A stretch of DNA of 64,000 nt, taken from assembly GCF_001028665.1 (NCBI RefSeq), contig NZ_CP011504.1:1240001-1304000 (forward strand). Reading direction: 5' to 3'. The stretch is from Burkholderia pyrrocinia. Its GTDB lineage: Bacteria > Pseudomonadota > Gammaproteobacteria > Burkholderiales > Burkholderiaceae. The position numbers and the translations under genes were made by a program. This document shows positions 1 through 7,734 of the stretch, piece by piece (position 1 is the stretch's first letter; every line of letters begins with the position of its first letter). Below the pieces are notes generated by a model. It was not told the DNA's origin, searched no databases, and saw only the letters and a list, made by a program, of their open reading frames with translations.

Positions 1-2
1 AC

Positions 3-260
3 GCGGCCGATGGCCGCGACGGCTTCCGCAAGTTCGTCGCGTTCCTGCGCGACAAGTATCCGCAGTCGCACAGCGAGATCAAACGCTCGTTCGTCGACGG
101 CGACTACGTGATCCTGCACGTGCACGCGGTGCGCGAACCCGGCACGCGCGGCAGCGCGATCATGGACATCTTCCGGCTGGAGAACGGCAAGATCGTCGAG
201 CACTGGGACGTCAACCAGCCGGTGCCCGAGCAGGCCGCGAACGGGAACACGATGTTCTGA
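3..260 (+). CDS. SnoaL-like / NTF2-fold protein (C-terminal part only)
   Basis: This is the 3' end of a gene that starts before the window; 85 residues are visible. They match the second half of SnoaL-like (NTF2-fold) small proteins: a fully alternating beta pattern around DGDYVILHVHAV, then SAIMDIFRLENGKIVEHWDVNQPVPE, the usual final strands of the predicted SnoaL-like aldol condensation group. The final Asn-Thr-Met-Phe is followed by TGA. The catalytic activity of this family is generally unknown. The convergent LysR gene ends 61 bp downstream. Confidence 0.8.
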   Translation, partial: AADGRDGFRKFVAFLRDKYPQSHSEIKRSFVDGDYVILHVHAVREPGTRGSAIMDIFRLENGKIVEHWDVNQPVPEQAANGNTMF

Positions 261-321
261 GTCTGAGTTGTCCGGGGTGGGCGGCCCCCTTCTTCCTTCC
301 TGAACGAACTCCGCCGCTCGA

Positions 322-1182
322 CTATTCCTCGTGCTCCAGCATCGCCGCGAGCGTCTTCGTCAGCTCGCTGACCATCGGGTCGGCCGTCGGCCGATGCAGG
401 ATCGCGATGTCCATGTGCTCGATCGGCGCGAAACCCTGCTTCGCGGTCAGCACGGTGTGCTCGTCCGTCACCACGCGCGCGGGCAGCACGCTGATGCCGA
501 GCCCGTCCGCGACCGCGGCCTGGATGCCGCTCAGGCTCGACGTCGTGAAGCTGATCCGCCAGCGGCGGCCGCGCTCCTCGATCGCCTTGATCATGTCGTC
601 GCGATAGAGCCCGCGCGGCGGAAACACGACGATCGGCACCGGGTCGAGATCGATCGACGGATGCTTCGCGCTGTCGATCCAGCGCAATTTCTCGGGCCAG
701 CGCACGACGGCCTCGCGGCTGTCGCGGCGCTGCTTGATCAAGACGAGGTCGAGCTCGCCACGGTCGTATGCGGCGCTGATGTCGCGGCTCAGCCCGCACA
801 TCACTTCGAGCTTGACCTGCGGATGCGCGCGATTGAACGCGGCGAGTGCATGGGTCGTGCGGCCCGCCGCGAAATCGTCGGGCACGCCGAGCCGGATCGT
901 CAGTGCGACCGTTGCGCCCGACAGCGCTTCCAGCATCTCGTCGTTCAGCGCGAGCATGCGCCGCGCATAGCTGAGCACCGTCACGCCCGCGTCGGTCGGC
1001 CGCACGTCGCGCGTGCCGCGGTCGAGCAGGCGGTGTCCGGCGATTTCCTCGAGCCGGCGCACCTTCTGACTCACCGTCGACTGCGTCGAGTGCAGGCGCG
1101 CGGAGGCCGTCGTGAAGCTGCCGCAGTCGGCGACCATCACGAGCGCGCGCAGCAGGTCGAGGTCGAACAGGGGTCTATTCAT
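322..1182 (-). CDS. LysR-family transcriptional regulator
   Basis: A full-length LysR protein of 286 residues. The N-terminal winged HTH is clear (DLDLLRALVMVADCGSFTTASARLHSTQSTVSQKVRRLEE, residues 7-46), with the usual linker helix and a periplasmic-binding-like effector domain from about residue 90. The effector domain carries typical blocks such as LRWIDS and a GIQAAVADGLGISVLPA segment. It is probably an autoregulated activator or repressor that acts on a neighbour. Its start faces the exported ankyrin gene across an AT-rich 190-bp gap, which is the usual place for LysR sites. The effector cannot be read from the sequence. Confidence 0.9.
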   Translation of the reverse strand: MNRPLFDLDLLRALVMVADCGSFTTASARLHSTQSTVSQKVRRLEEIAGHRLLDRGTRDVRPTDAGVTVLSYARRMLALNDEMLEALSGATVALTIRLGVPDDFAAGRTTHALAAFNRAHPQVKLEVMCGLSRDISAAYDRGELDLVLIKQRRDSREAVVRWPEKLRWIDSAKHPSIDLDPVPIVVFPPRGLYRDDMIKAIEERGRRWRISFTTSSLSGIQAAVADGLGISVLPARVVTDEHTVLTAKQGFAPIEHMDIAILHRPTADPMVSELTKTLAAMLEHEE

Positions 1183-1372
1183 TTCTGAACTTTTTCTGAT
1201 TCGAACATTTCATTTCCAAATGCGTGCGACGACTTTTAACATGGCCGGACGCCGCGGGCAATCGCGGTTTCGCCGGACCTGCGCGATGTTGCGCCGCGCT
1301 GCGTCGCGGGGGCGCCTGACGCAACACATCGGCCGCGCATCGGCGAGCGCGGGCACGCAAGGAGGAAACGGG

Positions 1373-2047
1373 ATGTTTTTCAGACGGATCGCGATCATCG
1401 GCTCGTTTGCATTGACGACGCTTACGTCGGCCGTGGCGGCCGCCGACGGCGGCGCGCTCGAGGGCCGGCTACGCAGCGCAGCCGACCGCGGCGAAGCCGG
1501 CGAGGTGCGCACGCTGCTCGAGCGCGGCGCGCAGGTCGATGCGCGCGACAGGCAGGGCCGCACCGCACTGCTGATCGCGACGCACGGCAATCACGTCGAT
1601 GCGGCGCGCGTGCTGATCGAAGCAGGCGCGGATGTCAACGCGAAGGATGCGATCCAGGACAGTCCGTATCTGTATGCCGGTGCGCGTGGCTATCTCGACA
1701 TCCTGCGGCTGACGCTCGCGCACGGCGCGGACCTGCGCAGCACGAACCGCTATCGCGGCACGGCGCTGATTCCGGCGGCGGAGCGCGGTCATGTCGACAC
1801 GGTGCGCACGTTGATCGACGCGGGCGTGAACGTCGACCACGTGAACCGGCTCGGCTGGACCGCGCTGCTGGAGGCGATCATGCTCGGCGACGGCAGCGAG
1901 CGTTATGTGCGGATCGTGCAGTTGCTCGTCGACGGGCATGCGGACGTCAATCTCGCGGATTCGAACGGCGAGACGCCGCTGCAGCATGCGCGGCGGCGCG
2001 GGTATGGGGAGATCGAGCGGGTGCTGGTGGGGGCGGGGGCGCGGTAG
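1373..2047 (+). CDS. Exported ankyrin-repeat protein
   Basis: 224 residues. I chose the ATG at 1373 because it follows AAGGAGG at 1359-1365 and begins a signal peptide (MFFRRIAIIGSFALTTLTSAVAAA) with an Ala-x-Ala cleavage region near residue 24. The mature part is about five ankyrin repeats: residues with D.QGRTALLIATHGNHVDAARVLIEAGADVNAKD, then RGYLDILRLTLAHGADL, RGHVDTVRTLIDAGVNVDHVN, and a terminal GETPLQHARRRGYGEIERVLVGAGA cap. Ankyrin proteins in the periplasm act as protein-binding scaffolds; some protect catalase. The partner is unknown. It diverges from the LysR gene, so co-regulation is possible but unproven. Confidence 0.85.
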   Translation: MFFRRIAIIGSFALTTLTSAVAAADGGALEGRLRSAADRGEAGEVRTLLERGAQVDARDRQGRTALLIATHGNHVDAARVLIEAGADVNAKDAIQDSPYLYAGARGYLDILRLTLAHGADLRSTNRYRGTALIPAAERGHVDTVRTLIDAGVNVDHVNRLGWTALLEAIMLGDGSERYVRIVQLLVDGHADVNLADSNGETPLQHARRRGYGEIERVLVGAGAR

Positions 2048-2050
2048 GTT

Positions 2051-2740
2051 TCAGCGGGGGCGCGATTTGCGCTCCGGGGTAGTGCCGGGCAGCTGCCTGA
2101 GGAATGCGTCGGCCAGTTCCACACAGTAGTCGAACGACGGTGTGTAGCCGAGTGTCCGGATGTCGTCGAAGCGCGACTTTACGAAGGCACGATGCTCGTT
2201 GAGCAGACGCAAAAACGTGTCGCGATGCCGAACGAGAAATGCACTGGCTTCCATCAGGCTCTCCGGTTCCCGCTCGATGACCAGACACAGATCGAACAGG
2301 TCCCGCGCGGTCGGGCGATCGCCACGGTGCCACATCTTCTTGGCGACGATTTCAGCGGAAGTCTCGACCTTGATGACGTGATCCATCAGCATCCATTCGT
2401 CGTAGCCGGGAGACATCAGATTTCGGGAGACCACGAAGTCTATTTCGCCGTCGGGCAGCACCAGTTTCACGAAACCGGCGTGTTCCTCGTAGTCCGTCGT
2501 GATGTCGGATGCGGCGTCGCTGATGCGGGGGTTCACGTACCCGAGATACTGCGGGTCGGGCACGAAGATGTCGACGTCCTTGCTGACGCGATGGCCGTGG
2601 CGCAGCATGAGAACCGTGCCGCCGCCGAACGTCCAGAACGGATTCGACTTGCCATGCTTCCGTATCTCGTCGACCAGCGTCAGCGCGTGACGGAAAAGGC
2701 CCTGCCACGGGCCGTCGGGTAACGCGGTTGGTGCGGTCAT
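2051..2740 (-). CDS. Nucleotidyltransferase toxin (AbiEii/AbiGii, DUF1814 family)
   Basis: 229 residues from the ATG at 2740. That ATG overlaps the stop of the upstream antitoxin gene as ATGA and has GGGAGG seven bases before it, so the pair is translationally coupled. The fold signature is TFGGGTVLMLRHGHRVSKDVDIFV: the Gly-Gly-Gly-Thr loop followed by Arg-x-Ser-Lys-Asp-Val-Asp, the two acidic residues of a nucleotidyltransferase metal site. It is followed by KLVLPDGEIDFVVS with a third acidic residue and by EIVAKKMWHRGDRPTARDLFDL, the conserved C-terminal block of AbiEii toxins. Such toxins transfer nucleotides to tRNA or another target. Both this and the partner look intact. Confidence 0.85.
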   Translation of the reverse strand: MTAPTALPDGPWQGLFRHALTLVDEIRKHGKSNPFWTFGGGTVLMLRHGHRVSKDVDIFVPDPQYLGYVNPRISDAASDITTDYEEHAGFVKLVLPDGEIDFVVSRNLMSPGYDEWMLMDHVIKVETSAEIVAKKMWHRGDRPTARDLFDLCLVIEREPESLMEASAFLVRHRDTFLRLLNEHRAFVKSRFDDIRTLGYTPSFDYCVELADAFLRQLPGTTPERKSRPR

Positions 2741-3216
2741 GCCCATACCTCCCGATAGAGATGAAGATCCTTCGACCATGCCGCGAGGTTTTTCCAGATG
2801 GTCCGAAGCGGCGTGCCCGAGCGTTCGGCGGCTTCTTCGGCCGCCTTTACGACCACGGGCAGCGGCACCTCGTCGAGGATGACGGAGAACTGCGATTCGT
2901 ATCCTTCCGGAATGTGTCCGGTGGTCAACGCGTCTGCCAGCAGGCGCTCGGTCAATTCACCCTTGTAGCTGACGTTCGCGCTCACAACGGCCTTGTAGAG
3001 GCCGTTGTGAGGTTGGCGCGGCAGCGCCAGGAGTTCGATGCCGAGCACGCTGAGCAACGGGATCAGCTTGTTGATTCCGAGATCCTTGACCTTTCCGGCT
3101 TCGAGCTGGTTGACGGTGAACCGAGACAGTCCGGCGAGCTTGGCAAGCTGGGCCTGCGTGAGGTCGAGCTCCGCCCTCCGTTTCGCAACGGCCTGACCGA
3201 TTTCATAGAGTTGCAT
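2737..3216 (-). CDS. HTH antitoxin partner of the nucleotidyltransferase toxin
   Basis: 159 residues. The ATG at 3216 has a strong GGGAGG site just before it. Residues 5-60 are a Cro/C1-type HTH (IGQAVAKRRAELDLTQAQLAKLAGLSRFTVNQLEAGKVKDLGINKLIPLLSVLGIEL). The rest is a second domain with no family I recognise, probably the toxin-neutralising part. It is the first gene of the pair; the toxin follows with a 4-bp overlap. An imperfect palindrome lies 35 bp upstream, as expected for autorepression. The toxin family and gene order support an antitoxin role, but neutralisation itself is inferred. Confidence 0.8.
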   Translation of the reverse strand: MQLYEIGQAVAKRRAELDLTQAQLAKLAGLSRFTVNQLEAGKVKDLGINKLIPLLSVLGIELLALPRQPHNGLYKAVVSANVSYKGELTERLLADALTTGHIPEGYESQFSVILDEVPLPVVVKAAEEAAERSGTPLRTIWKNLAAWSKDLHLYREVWA

Positions 3217-3250
3217 GTTGACCTCCCGGCGCGGGTTCGGTGCTCTTGGA

Positions 3251-3268
3251 TGTAAAGTATATCTTACA
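3251..3268. promoter_or_regulatory. Probable autoregulatory operator of the TA operon
   Basis: TGTAAAGTATATCTTACA is an 18-bp dyad with TGTAA/TTACA arms around an AT-rich core. It sits 35 bp upstream of the antitoxin start, where an XRE antitoxin would repress its own promoter. Confidence 0.55.
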
Positions 3269-3536
3269 CATTCGGATGAGCCACTGGCCCCGTGCAATCT
3301 CTGGAGCGGTATAGGACGCATCGTCAATATCGTCGGAACGGGACCAGGCGAGACCTGTATAGACATCGTCGTTCCACGGATATCCGGAAAAACACGCTCT
3401 GTGGTGGGCATGCGTCGCGCAGGGTAAACACCCGAAAACCGCGAAAATGCCCGCTATACAGGCTTGTTTCGAGCGCCATCCCATTTTTCCCACTCCCACC
3501 GGGTCTCGATTCACTCATCCCGCCTTCTCCTGCTTG

Positions 3537-3553
3537 CGCTCAAAAATTGAGCG
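3537..3553. promoter_or_regulatory. Inverted repeat upstream of the amino-acid-binding protein gene
   Basis: CGCTCAA-AAA-TTGAGCG is a perfect 7-bp dyad with a 3-bp spacer, 131 bp upstream of the start at 3684. It is a plausible operator; there is no T-run typical of a terminator. Confidence 0.4.
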
Positions 3554-3683
3554 GTCTAGACTGCATCGCAGTTTCATCGAAGTCCCCGTCTTTCGCGCAC
3601 CGCACCGTGCCGGCATCCCGGCGCGGTGCCATCCACCGGACGCCGGCGGTCGCCCGCCGCGTCGAGACCATCAAGGACACGTC

Positions 3684-4484
3684 ATGAACCGCACTGCAAA
3701 GCTCCTCGTTACCGCGCTGGCGTTCGCGCCGCTCGTATCGTTCGCACAGGACACGTCGACGATCCGCTGGGGCATCGATCCCACGTATCCGCCGTTCGAG
3801 GCGAAGCAGCCCGACGGCTCGCTCGCCGGCTTCGACATCGACCTGCGCAATGCGATCTGCGAGGAACTGCGTGCGAAGTGCGTGTGGGTCGAGCAGGGCT
3901 TCGACGGGATGATTCCGGCGCTGCGCGCGCGCAAGTTCGACGTGATCATGTCCGCGATGACGGCCACTGACGAGCGGCTCAAGCAGATCGACTTCTCGAA
4001 CAAGCTGTATGCGTCGCCGGGCGCGCTCGTCGCGCCGGTCGGCTCGAAACTGCTGCCGACCGCGGCGTCGCTCGCGGGCAAGCGCATCGGGATCGACCAG
4101 GGCACGACGCAGGAGGCGTACGCGAAGGCCGAATGGGCGACCAGGGGCGTGACGATCGTCTCGTACCAGAACCAGGATCAGGTGTACCAGGATCTCGTCA
4201 ACGGCCGCCTCGACGCGACCTTCCAGGACAAGACGCAGGCCGGCTACTCGTTCCTGAAGACGCAGCGCGGCAAGGGCTACGCGTTCGCGGGCCCCGACGT
4301 GACCGACGTGCGCATTACCGGCTACGGCGTCGCGATGGGGCTGCGCAAGGGCGACGCCGACATGAAGAAGCGGCTGAACGACGCGATCGTCGCGATCCGC
4401 GCGAACGGCACGTACCAGAAGATCGCCGCGAAATACTTCGACTTCGACATCTACGGCGCGAAGCAGTTGACCGCCGCACCGTGA
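3684..4484 (+). CDS. Periplasmic amino-acid-binding protein (ABC family 3)
   Basis: 266 residues. The ATG at 3684 starts a signal peptide (MNRTAKLLVTALAFAPLVSFA) and the mature chain is a type II periplasmic binding protein of the Lys/Arg/Orn or His family. Visible blocks are IRWGIDPTYPPFEAKQPDGSLAGFDIDL, VWVEQGFDGMIPALRARKFDVIMSAMTATDERLKQIDFS, GKRIGIDQGTTQEAY and LNDAIVAIRANGTYQKIAAKYF. It should capture a cationic or polar amino acid for import. No permease or ATPase gene adjoins it, so it is an orphan receptor that must share a transporter elsewhere. The PhyH dioxygenase follows 39 bp downstream and is probably cotranscribed. Confidence 0.9.
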   Translation: MNRTAKLLVTALAFAPLVSFAQDTSTIRWGIDPTYPPFEAKQPDGSLAGFDIDLRNAICEELRAKCVWVEQGFDGMIPALRARKFDVIMSAMTATDERLKQIDFSNKLYASPGALVAPVGSKLLPTAASLAGKRIGIDQGTTQEAYAKAEWATRGVTIVSYQNQDQVYQDLVNGRLDATFQDKTQAGYSFLKTQRGKGYAFAGPDVTDVRITGYGVAMGLRKGDADMKKRLNDAIVAIRANGTYQKIAAKYFDFDIYGAKQLTAAP

Positions 4485-4496
4485 CTCCGTGACTCC
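4481..4496. repeat. Two tandem GTGACTCC units over the stop codon
   Basis: GTGACTCC occurs twice in tandem at 4481-4496, followed by a degenerate third copy. The first unit contains the stop codon of the binding-protein gene, so copy number change would alter only the spacer to the next gene. Confidence 0.5.
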
Positions 4497-4523
4497 GTGA
4501 TTCACTCAATCGACAGGCAAACC

Positions 4524-5372
4524 ATGACGAGTATCCAGGACCGCGTCGCGCAAGCCGTGACGCCCGAACTGATCGCCGCGTTCCGCGAGGAAGGCGCGGT
4601 CTGCATCAAGGGCATCTTTTCGCCCGACGAAGTGGCCGCGCTCCGGGCCGGCATCGACGCGAATCTCGCGCAACCGAGCGAGCGCGCGAAAGTCGCGAGC
4701 CGGCCCGACGATCCGGGCTGGTTCTTCGAGGATTTCTGCAACTGGCAGCACAACGACGCGTATCGCGACTTCATCGTGCGCTCGCCGGCGCCGTCGGTGG
4801 CTGCCGCGCTGATGGGCACGGAGCACGTGCGGCTGCATCACGATCACCTGCTCGTGAAGGAGCCCGGCACGCGGCAGCGCACGCCGTGGCACCAGGACCA
4901 GCCGTACTACAACATCGAAGGCGACGACAACGTCAGCATGTGGATTCCGGTCGATCCGGTGCCGCTCGAATCGACGCTGGAATTCGTCGCGGGCTCGCAT
5001 CGCGGGCCATGGCTGATGCCGCGCACGTTCATGGACAAGGAGGCGAAGTGGTTTCCGGAAGGCAGCCTCGCCGACCTGCCCGACATCGAAGCCGATCGCG
5101 CGGCGTTCCCGATCCGCCACTGGGCGCTCGAGCCCGGCGACATGGTGTGCTTCCGGATGCTCACGCTGCATGCGTCCGGCGGCACGCAGAACCGCCGGCG
5201 CGCATTCTCGATCCGCTTCGTCGGCGACGATATCCGTCACGCGCCGCGCCGCTGGAAAACGTCGCCCGAGTTCCCCGGGCTCGCGGAGCAACTGCCCGAC
5301 GGCGCGCCGCTCGACCACCCGCTGTTTCCGGTCGTGTGGTCGCGCGGCGCGGGGCAGGTCCGCGCGATCTGA
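4524..5372 (+). CDS. Phytanoyl-CoA dioxygenase (PhyH) family protein
   Basis: 282 residues from the ATG at 4524. The Fe(II)/2-oxoglutarate-dependent oxygenase core is visible: the HxD pair in TPWHQDQPYYN, the distal histidine in MLTLHASGGTQNRRRAFSIRF, and the Arg that salt-bridges 2-oxoglutarate in the same strand. The N-terminal half has the usual FREEGAVCIKGIFSPDEVAALRAGI opening of PhyH proteins. Members hydroxylate fatty acyl-CoAs, ectoine, amino acids or small metabolites. The preceding amino-acid-binding protein hints at an amino-acid-derived substrate, but that is inference. A strong hairpin terminator follows. Confidence 0.85.
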   Translation: MTSIQDRVAQAVTPELIAAFREEGAVCIKGIFSPDEVAALRAGIDANLAQPSERAKVASRPDDPGWFFEDFCNWQHNDAYRDFIVRSPAPSVAAALMGTEHVRLHHDHLLVKEPGTRQRTPWHQDQPYYNIEGDDNVSMWIPVDPVPLESTLEFVAGSHRGPWLMPRTFMDKEAKWFPEGSLADLPDIEADRAAFPIRHWALEPGDMVCFRMLTLHASGGTQNRRRAFSIRFVGDDIRHAPRRWKTSPEFPGLAEQLPDGAPLDHPLFPVVWSRGAGQVRAI

Positions 5373-5388
5373 CCGGCGCATGTAACGA

Positions 5389-5430
5389 GCGCGGCGGCCG
5401 TTTCCCTACGAAACGGCCGCCGCGCGTTTT
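5389..5430. terminator. Intrinsic terminator between convergent genes
   Basis: A perfect 15-bp stem (5389-5403 with 5411-5425) with a 7-base loop, flanked by AAA inside the stem and TTTT after it. It can serve the PhyH gene on the plus strand and possibly the HutC-like gene on the minus strand. Confidence 0.85.
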
Positions 5431-5456
5431 CGTGCGTGCCGACGTGTGGCGAAAGG

Positions 5457-6194
5457 TCAGGTCGGGTGGCGCCCGGCGCCCGGCTTGAAACGCGAGCCGA
5501 GCCGGTAACGGTTGCCCGGATGCAGGAAATGCACGAACGTGACGGGCAGCCCGTCCGTCCAGGTGCGGCGCGTGAGCGTGAGGCACGGCTCGTCGGCGCG
5601 CATGTCGAGCAGGCGCGCCTGTTCGCCGGTCGGCAGCGCCGCGTCGACGACGTGCTCGATTTCCAGTTCGTAGTGCGACACGTTGTTGTACAGGTACTCG
5701 GACGGCGGCTCGGTCTGGAAATCCTGGTCGATGAAACCGGGCGCGGCGGCGGGGTTCACGTAGCGGTCTTCCAACTGGATCGGGCGGCCGTTTTCCTCGT
5801 GCACGCACACCACATGAAAGACCGGCGTGTTGACCGGCAGGCCGAACGCGGCCGCGACGTCGAACGATGCGGGCTCGCTCGACCGGCTCAGCACGCGGCA
5901 GCGATATTCGTGCCCGCGCGCGCGGATTTCGTCGCGGATATGCGCAATCATCAGCAGGTTCGACTGCGGCTTCGCCTCGGCGACGAAGGTGCCGACGCCC
6001 GCGATGCGCTTCAGCACGCCTTCCTCGGTCAGCTCGCGCAGCGCGCGGTTGACCGTCATGCGTGCAACGCCGAACTGCGCGGCGAGATCGAGCTCGGACG
6101 GAATGCGGTCCCCGGGGCGCCAGTCGCCCGACTCGACGTTCTGGCGAACGAGCGTCTTGATCTGCTGGAACGGTGCGGTGGCCTTTGTGACCAT
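5457..6194 (-). CDS. GntR/HutC-family regulator with UTRA domain
   Basis: 245 residues. Residues 5-75 are a GntR winged helix (QIKTLVRQNVESGDWRPGDRIPSELDLAAQFGVARMTVNRALRELTEEGVLKRIAGVGTFVA). Residues 80-240 are a UTRA effector domain with the HutC pattern: GHEYRCRVL, IQLEDRYVNPAAAPGFIDQDF, ...PTGEQARLLDMRADEPCLTLTRRTW. HutC proteins repress histidine-utilisation genes and respond to urocanate. No hut enzymes are in view, so it may instead control the adjacent binding-protein/PhyH pair or the aldolase run. It ends convergently with the PhyH gene and starts 31 bp downstream of the XRE-cupin gene, so the two regulators may be cotranscribed. Confidence 0.85.
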   Translation of the reverse strand: MVTKATAPFQQIKTLVRQNVESGDWRPGDRIPSELDLAAQFGVARMTVNRALRELTEEGVLKRIAGVGTFVAEAKPQSNLLMIAHIRDEIRARGHEYRCRVLSRSSEPASFDVAAAFGLPVNTPVFHVVCVHEENGRPIQLEDRYVNPAAAPGFIDQDFQTEPPSEYLYNNVSHYELEIEHVVDAALPTGEQARLLDMRADEPCLTLTRRTWTDGLPVTFVHFLHPGNRYRLGSRFKPGAGRHPT

Positions 6195-6225
6195 CGGAGG
6201 ATCCTTGCGCGAAGAGGTGACGAGT

Positions 6226-6768
6226 CTAGTCGTCGTGGCTGACGATGACCAGGATCTCCGCCTGCGCGGCGCCGAGGCTGCGCGTGCGGTGCGGGATGAG
6301 TGCGTTGAAATAGACTGAATCGCCGGTCTTGAGTTGCACCGTCTCGTTCGGAAATTCGATTTCGACGCGCCCCTTGTGCACGAACAGGAATTCCTCGCCT
6401 TCGTGCTCGCGGAACGTCGACGCGACGAACTCGTGCGGCGGATGCACGACGAACGGCAGCATCTTCTTCGGCGCGACGCCGGCCGCGATGCTTTCGAAGC
6501 GGTGCGCGTGGCTGTCGGCCGCCGCGCCCATCGCCGTGCGCTCGCCGGCGCGCGTGACCGTGATCAGCTCGCGATTGCTGCTTTCCGAGAACAGTTGCTC
6601 GACGTCGACATTCAGCGCTTTCGACAGCTTCAGCGCGACCGCGATCGACGGCACGCTCAGGCCGCGCTCGACTTTCGACAGGTAGCTCTTGGTGAGGCCG
6701 GTCTCGTCGGCCAGCACATCGAGCGTCCAGCCCTTCTGTTTTCTGAGCAGCTTCAGGCGAATCGTCAT
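6226..6768 (-). CDS. XRE-cupin transcriptional regulator
   Basis: 180 residues from the ATG at 6768. Residues 2-57 are an XRE HTH (IRLKLLRKQKGWTLDVLADETGLTKSYLSKVERGLSVPSIAVALKLSKALNV). Residues 105-178 are a single cupin barrel with REHEGEEFLFVHKGRVEIEF and GDSVYFNALIPHRTRS. This architecture is that of PuuR/SutR-type small-molecule-responsive regulators. The gene diverges from the aldolase / DapA-like / MOSC run, and a perfect palindrome overlapping a consensus -10 box lies between them, so it most likely controls both directions. Extending the start to 6813 would place coding sequence in the operator, so the shorter form is preferred. Confidence 0.85.
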   Translation of the reverse strand: MTIRLKLLRKQKGWTLDVLADETGLTKSYLSKVERGLSVPSIAVALKLSKALNVDVEQLFSESSNRELITVTRAGERTAMGAAADSHAHRFESIAAGVAPKKMLPFVVHPPHEFVASTFREHEGEEFLFVHKGRVEIEFPNETVQLKTGDSVYFNALIPHRTRSLGAAQAEILVIVSHDD

Positions 6769-6807
6769 GGGGCGCCAGGTGTCCTTCGAAAAACCGATTG
6801 TAGCGCA

Positions 6808-6828
6808 TGACACGTTGTGTCATATAAT
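6808..6828 (+). promoter_or_regulatory. Promoter -10 box with overlapping palindromic operator
   Basis: TGACAC-GTT-GTGTCA (6808-6822) is a perfect 6-bp dyad immediately followed by TATAAT (6823-6828), a consensus -10 for the rightward aldolase transcript. A further half-site GTGTCA lies at 6836-6841. A regulator bound here would block RNA polymerase. The divergent XRE-cupin protein is the obvious candidate. Confidence 0.7.
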
Positions 6829-6901
6829 GGATCGCGTGTCACGAATCCCGGGAAAACGGCTGCGGACGACGCGACACATCCGACCCATTCAGGAGGTGAA
6901 C

Positions 6902-7684
6902 ATGGCGGAAACGCTGAATTTGACGAAGGCGGCGCTGGTCGCGCTGGCTGAGCGGCGTCTTGACAACGAGGTGGGCGACAGCGGCTGGTCCGCGCGGCAG
7001 AAGCTCGCGCTCGCGTGCCGGATCCTGTTCGACGCCGGCCACGATTCCGGCCTGGCCGGGCAGATCACCTGTCGCGCGGGCGACGCCGGCACGTACTACA
7101 CGCAGCGGCTCGGGCTCGGTTTCGACGAGATCTCGGCCGCGAACCTGCTGCGCGTCAACGAGGATCTCGACGTCGTCGACGGCGAAGGCATTCCGAACCC
7201 GGCCAACCGGTTCCACACGTGGATCTATCGCGAGCGCCCGGACGTGAACTGCATCATCCATACGCATCCGGCGCACGTCGCGGCGCTGTCGATGCTCGAG
7301 CAGCCGCTCGTCGTGTCGCACATGGATACCTGCCCGCTGTACGACGATTGCGCGTTCCTGAAGGACTGGCCCGGCGTGCCGGTCGGCAACGAGGAAGGCG
7401 AGATCATCTCGAAGGCGCTCGGCAGCAAGCGCGCGATCCTGCTGTCGCATCACGGCCAGCTCGTGGTCGGCAAGACGATCGAGGAAGCATGCATGCTCGC
7501 GCTGCTGATCGAGCGGGCCGCGAAGCTGCAACTGCTCGCGATGTCGGCCGGCGAGATCAAGCCGGTGCCGCCGGCGCTGGCGCGGGAAGCGCACGACTGG
7601 ATCTCGAAACCGAAGCGCGATGCCGTGACATTCGACTATTACGCGCGCCGCGCACTGCGCACGCATCGCGACTGCGTCGCGTGA
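6902..7684 (+). CDS. Class II aldolase/adducin family protein
   Basis: 260 residues. The ATG at 6902 follows AGGAGGTGA at 6891-6899, a near-perfect ribosome site. The zinc-dependent class II aldolase fold is clear: LFDAGHDSGLAGQITCRAG, then the metal histidines in IIHTHPAHVAALSML, and ILLSHHGQLVVGKTIEEACMLALLIERAAKLQLLA. The family includes fuculose and ribulose phosphate aldolases, decarboxylases and hydratases; the exact substrate is not evident. It heads a short run with a DapA-like lyase (50 bp gap) and a MOSC protein, under the XRE-cupin operator. Confidence 0.88.
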   Translation: MAETLNLTKAALVALAERRLDNEVGDSGWSARQKLALACRILFDAGHDSGLAGQITCRAGDAGTYYTQRLGLGFDEISAANLLRVNEDLDVVDGEGIPNPANRFHTWIYRERPDVNCIIHTHPAHVAALSMLEQPLVVSHMDTCPLYDDCAFLKDWPGVPVGNEEGEIISKALGSKRAILLSHHGQLVVGKTIEEACMLALLIERAAKLQLLAMSAGEIKPVPPALAREAHDWISKPKRDAVTFDYYARRALRTHRDCVA

Positions 7685-7734
7685 ACGAGCGCAACGCTTC
7701 CGTCACGTTCACTGATCATTGAGGAATACACATC

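Larger units (their letters stand above)
3217..3683. other. Non-coding gap between TA operon and binding-protein gene
   Basis: 467 bp, visibly poorer in GC than the flanks. No gene with credible codon use was found. It holds the TA operator candidate at 3251-3268 and a perfect inverted repeat at 3537-3553, both listed separately, and presumably the divergent promoters for the TA pair and the binding-protein gene. Confidence 0.6.

Noticed and set aside
3537..3553. Sixth copy of the chitin-regulon operator
   Set aside because: It has CTCAA and TTGAG elements but as an inverted repeat with 3-bp spacing, not an 11-bp direct repeat, and lies next to an amino-acid receptor gene.
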